From Thermoplasmata archaeon (GTDB lineage: Archaea; Thermoplasmatota; DAOVMN01): a stretch of DNA of 8,283 bases. The notes below the pieces were generated by a model. It searched no databases and was not told the DNA's origin. It saw only the letters and a list, made by a program, of their open reading frames with translations. The stretch is taken from contig DAOVMN010000079.1 of NCBI GenBank assembly GCA_030630685.1, forward strand, positions 1-8,283. Direction: 5' to 3'. Shown piece after piece: positions 5,584-8,283 of this stretch. A program made the translations under genes and the position numbers. Within the stretch, counting starts at the first letter, position 1. Each line of letters starts with the position of its first letter.

Positions 5584-7716
5584 ATGGACAAAATGAAACA
5601 CATTCTTCTCGTTTCATCGGGACTCTTTCTCGTCCTTTTCATCCTTATCCTGAGTGCCCCTGCCACCACATCCGAGCCTGTACATGTTTCCCTTTTTGGT
5701 AAAGATGGAAGAGAGTTTTTTCATCCGGGGGAAGAGGTGAAAATAACAGTTCAGGGTCTTGACAACATATCCTCGATATCTGTGAAAGGGAATACAAATC
5801 TCAGTGTAGATTCCTGGTCCGGGGGATCGGGAAATCTTTCCGCTATCTTCCCCGCCCCGTCACTCGAGGGAAACTACATCCTCACAGTGGAAGGATTTCA
5901 GGATGGAAAACCCAGAACAGAGACTGCTCATTTTTTTATCGAGGGGTTCGAACTGTTTGTTTTCCCAGAGAAAGAGCTATTGATCTCCAATCAAAGCTTT
6001 ACCGAATCCGCCCTGGTCCATCTTGAATTAGTGGACTGGAAAGGCGATCCCATTAGCGGGGAGGTAAATATTTCGATAGCACGGTCCAACCTCAAAGACA
6101 GCAAAGGCGAGAAAAGCATCGAGAATTTTTCAATCACAGTACCTAACTCTCCCAGTTTCTCGTTTACCCCGGCACAGGTAACGAATTCCACATTCTACCA
6201 CATCCGCGCAGAATACATGGATTATCCTGCTTCAGAATGCGGGATTGTGGTGCAGCCCTTTCCACTGGACCTTAAAGGAGAACGGACCATCATTGATGGG
6301 GGTGCTGCCTCAATTAATGGTCCTTTCCTGAGAAAGGAGATGGTTCGGATTGTCTTTACCACCCCGGGCCAGATCGTGAGCATAAATGTAACCGATGCGA
6401 TCGATGGGACAGAGGTTCAATATTCCCTGAGGGACAATGTTTTAACCTTTTCTCCTTCAGAGACCTCGATTTACCAGCTTCAGGTCACAGCCAAAGAAGG
6501 AGATATGTGTGCAGATGGACTCATGTTCATCCCGGTGAACGACTGGCCCATCACCCTCGACACCCCGGGATTTAACTTGGTTGGTGGTGAGTTAAAAGCG
6601 GTGGTTATCCGTGAAAATGGTGCTTTTTTTGGTGTTCGAGCCCTGCTTCTCAATGAGACATCCATGCCAATTTCAGGCATCCGCGATCTCATCGAAAAAG
6701 GGGCCTCCGGGTCACCATTCTATGAGAAGGGCCTTCTCAACAGCCAGGGAAGAACAACCCTGCATTTCAGGCTACCCACAAACATGAAAGAAGGAGAGTA
6801 CCTTCTCATGGTTGGCCTTGGCTCCTGGGATGAAGAGGAAATCTCATACCATGGAATCACCTTTTCCCGCATCAGATTTCAGGGACTCCACATCGAGGTA
6901 CCAGAGGAGGTAGGGGTCAACGAACCGCTATTGGTAACGGTTTATGAGGAAAAGGGTGGACAAAGGGAATACATCAACGGTACCCTAACTGCCAGTGGGA
7001 AAACATTTGTAATCCAAGAAGGGAAGGTGGTCATTCGCTTCGATTCTCCAGGCATGTACGAGTGCCTTGCCTCCAGAACAGGAAGGGATGTCACCTCCTT
7101 CGCTGTAAAAGTATTCAATCACACTCTTGAATTAGATGCACCGGATTATGTGCTCAAGGACCAGGAGTTCGGCATTCGAATCACAAACGAATCCGGCATC
7201 CCGCTCAACTGGATTCCCATCAAAATGACCGTTACCCTCAACAACGTCCTCCTGAGGAATGAGTCGATCATAATGGATCCCCAGGGGTACAATCTAAGCC
7301 TCTCTGAGCCGGGAAACTATCTCCTGAGATTCAAGTTAGGGGATCATGCCTCTTCCTCCCACGCCCTAAGAGTACTGGATTATGCTGTGCTCTCCTATCC
7401 CGAAAGATTGCTCCCCGACACCAACTTCACACTTTCAGTTCAGGACCCTGAGGGCAATAACCTGAGCGGTCTTGCTCTTGAGGTTGATGGTGGAATAATT
7501 CCCTCCGATTCCTATGGGACCTTCACCCTATCTCTACCGCCGGGCACACACCATGCGCGAGTTCTCTCGAGGGATGTTGTGCTGGTACAAGAGGCCATCT
7601 ATGTGGAAGAAGAACCAACTGAAGACGGCATGCTTGAAAGGGTTCTATTACCTGTTTCAGGATTCCTTCTCATCTTATTCTTCCTTTTCCTGGCCCGTTC
7701 AAAGAAAAGGCGGTGA
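5584..7716 (+). CDS. Large secreted multi-domain beta-sandwich protein with C-terminal membrane anchor
   Basis: 710 residues from the ATG at 5584; the frame is open from 5545 (723 residues), but 5584 fits a leaderless promoter and gives a clean signal peptide: MDKMKH, hydrophobic residues 7-24, then APATTS. The ectodomain looks like a chain of Ig-like or alpha-2-macroglobulin MG-like domains: GEEVKITVQG near the start, GDPISGEVNISI, SQGRTTLHFRLPTNMKEGEYLL in the middle (quoted as two adjoining parts: SQGRTTLHF and RLPTNMKEGEYLL), and late repeats with PDTNFTLSVQDPEG. No thioester motif is seen, so it is not a canonical macroglobulin. About 16 N-glycosylation sequons are present. The C-terminus is EEEPTEDG, one TM helix (about 687-704) and RSKKRR. 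It shares its overall plan with the divergent minus-strand gene. Probably a surface-exposed envelope protein; no enzyme motif is visible and its specific role is unknown. Confidence 0.8.
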   Translation: MDKMKHILLVSSGLFLVLFILILSAPATTSEPVHVSLFGKDGREFFHPGEEVKITVQGLDNISSISVKGNTNLSVDSWSGGSGNLSAIFPAPSLEGNYILTVEGFQDGKPRTETAHFFIEGFELFVFPEKELLISNQSFTESALVHLELVDWKGDPISGEVNISIARSNLKDSKGEKSIENFSITVPNSPSFSFTPAQVTNSTFYHIRAEYMDYPASECGIVVQPFPLDLKGERTIIDGGAASINGPFLRKEMVRIVFTTPGQIVSINVTDAIDGTEVQYSLRDNVLTFSPSETSIYQLQVTAKEGDMCADGLMFIPVNDWPITLDTPGFNLVGGELKAVVIRENGAFFGVRALLLNETSMPISGIRDLIEKGASGSPFYEKGLLNSQGRTTLHFRLPTNMKEGEYLLMVGLGSWDEEEISYHGITFSRIRFQGLHIEVPEEVGVNEPLLVTVYEEKGGQREYINGTLTASGKTFVIQEGKVVIRFDSPGMYECLASRTGRDVTSFAVKVFNHTLELDAPDYVLKDQEFGIRITNESGIPLNWIPIKMTVTLNNVLLRNESIIMDPQGYNLSLSEPGNYLLRFKLGDHASSSHALRVLDYAVLSYPERLLPDTNFTLSVQDPEGNNLSGLALEVDGGIIPSDSYGTFTLSLPPGTHHARVLSRDVVLVQEAIYVEEEPTEDGMLERVLLPVSGFLLILFFLFLARSKKRR

Positions 7717-7759
7717 TCTGCAAGGGAGTGAAAGATACCCGGTGAGGAAACCAGATTCC

Positions 7760-7766
7760 TTAAATA
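7760..7766 (+). promoter_or_regulatory. TATA box for a leaderless prepilin peptidase transcript
   Basis: TTAAATA is centred 26 nt before the ATG at 7789, with no Shine-Dalgarno sequence between them. The spacing matches the box at 5555-5563. It indicates that the peptidase has its own promoter in the 72-nt gap after the upstream stop. Confidence 0.6.
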
Positions 7767-7788
7767 CCCCAAACGCAACTCCGATACC

Positions 7789-8283
7789 ATGATCCTTGAC
7801 CCGATCCGCCTGCTCATCGGAGGCGCCTTCCTTTTCTATGCTGCCATCCTGGACATCAGGACCCGCAGGGTGCCTAACAGGGTCTGGATTGTAATGGGAG
7901 CAATCGGCATCATCCTTCTTCACCTCCACATCCTCTTAGAGGGAAGCTGGTATCACCACCTGATATTCTTACCCCTTCTTACGCTGTATTCCTTCCCATT
8001 CATCGAGCTGGAGAAAAAGGCGAATCTGAAAAAGGGGATCATTACTCCAATGATGTGGTATCTTTTGATTGTGCTGGGATTTGCCGGGATTGCCCTCCTC
8101 CTTTATTTCGGCGGTACGGGCCACTCCACCCTCACCCTTCTTGCAATAGCAATCTTCATCCTGCTGGTTTATCTCATGTACTTCTCCGGGCTTATCTTCG
8201 GAGGCGCGGATGCCAAGGGTATGATGGCCGTAACCCTGACCGCACCCTTCTATCCCGCTTTCTATATATTCCCGATATTCCAG
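7789..8283 (+). CDS. Prepilin peptidase, A24 family, 3' partial
   Basis: 165 codons are visible and the frame is open to the window end, so the C-terminus is missing. It is a polytopic membrane protein with two catalytic aspartates in family motifs: D22 in LDIRTRRVPNRVW and D141 in FGGADAKGMM, the GxGD-type site of the aspartyl prepilin peptidases. Archaeal members (FlaK/PibD/EppA types) cut the class III signal peptides of archaellins and pilins on the cytoplasmic face of the membrane. Hydrophobic segments lie at roughly residues 5-21, 33-50, 60-73, 86-106 and 115-136. The ATG at 7789 is chosen for the TATA box 26 nt upstream and because D22 then has the usual distance from the N-terminus. 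No pilin or archaellin gene is in view. Whether it is an archaellin- or pilin-specific enzyme cannot be told from this fragment. Confidence 0.85.
   Translation, partial: MILDPIRLLIGGAFLFYAAILDIRTRRVPNRVWIVMGAIGIILLHLHILLEGSWYHHLIFLPLLTLYSFPFIELEKKANLKKGIITPMMWYLLIVLGFAGIALLLYFGGTGHSTLTLLAIAIFILLVYLMYFSGLIFGGADAKGMMAVTLTAPFYPAFYIFPIFQ

Noticed and set aside
7599..7929. Minus-strand open frames opposite the end of the secreted-protein gene and the prepilin peptidase
   Set aside because: They overlap well-supported plus-strand genes and show no domain or start signals.

Overview
The window looks archaeal, probably a euryarchaeote of the Thermoplasmatota type; this is an inference from gene content and signals, not a phylogenetic test. 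Pointers are a right-handed beta-helix surface protein with a PGF-type archaeosortase tail, several secreted proteins rich in N-glycosylation sequons, an archaeal-style prepilin peptidase, and promoters whose TATA box sits about 26 nt before an ATG, so that transcripts would be leaderless.

Layout. Positions 1-1382 (+) hold the 3' part of a large surface protein: 22-residue beta-helix coils, two PKD-like modules, one Ig-like module and a PGF-CTERM anchor. After 33 nt comes an ABC-transporter permease of the MacB/FtsX type (1416-2687, +) with no ATPase gene in view. It runs head-on into a minus-strand gene (2523-4232) for a secreted, membrane-anchored Ig-like protein. The two coding regions overlap by 165 bp in exact antisense codon register, so the charged tail of one is the mirror of the last membrane helix of the other. 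From 5584 to 7716 (+) lies a divergent second large secreted, membrane-anchored protein. From 7789 to the window end (+) is a prepilin peptidase, cut by the window.

The most unusual part is 4395-5551, between the two divergent surface-protein genes. An exact 16-bp direct repeat (4395-4410 and 5536-5551) brackets about 1.1 kb. Inside are a minus-strand GxxExxY-family gene with PD-(D/E)XK nuclease-like residues, a pair of 42-bp imperfect inverted repeats built of four CGGAT/ATCCG boxes with mirrored 9-9-10 spacing, and an array of small hairpins with a period near 50 bp, whose stems change sequence while pairing is kept. Removing one direct-repeat copy and the DNA between leaves a 210-bp divergent promoter region. 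I interpret the block as an inserted cassette that may be mobile, carrying its own nuclease-like gene; mobility is not demonstrated.

The flanking genes fit a cell-surface theme: adhesin-like or stalk proteins, an export or envelope permease, and pilin processing. No metabolic pathway, rRNA, tRNA or CRISPR array is visible.
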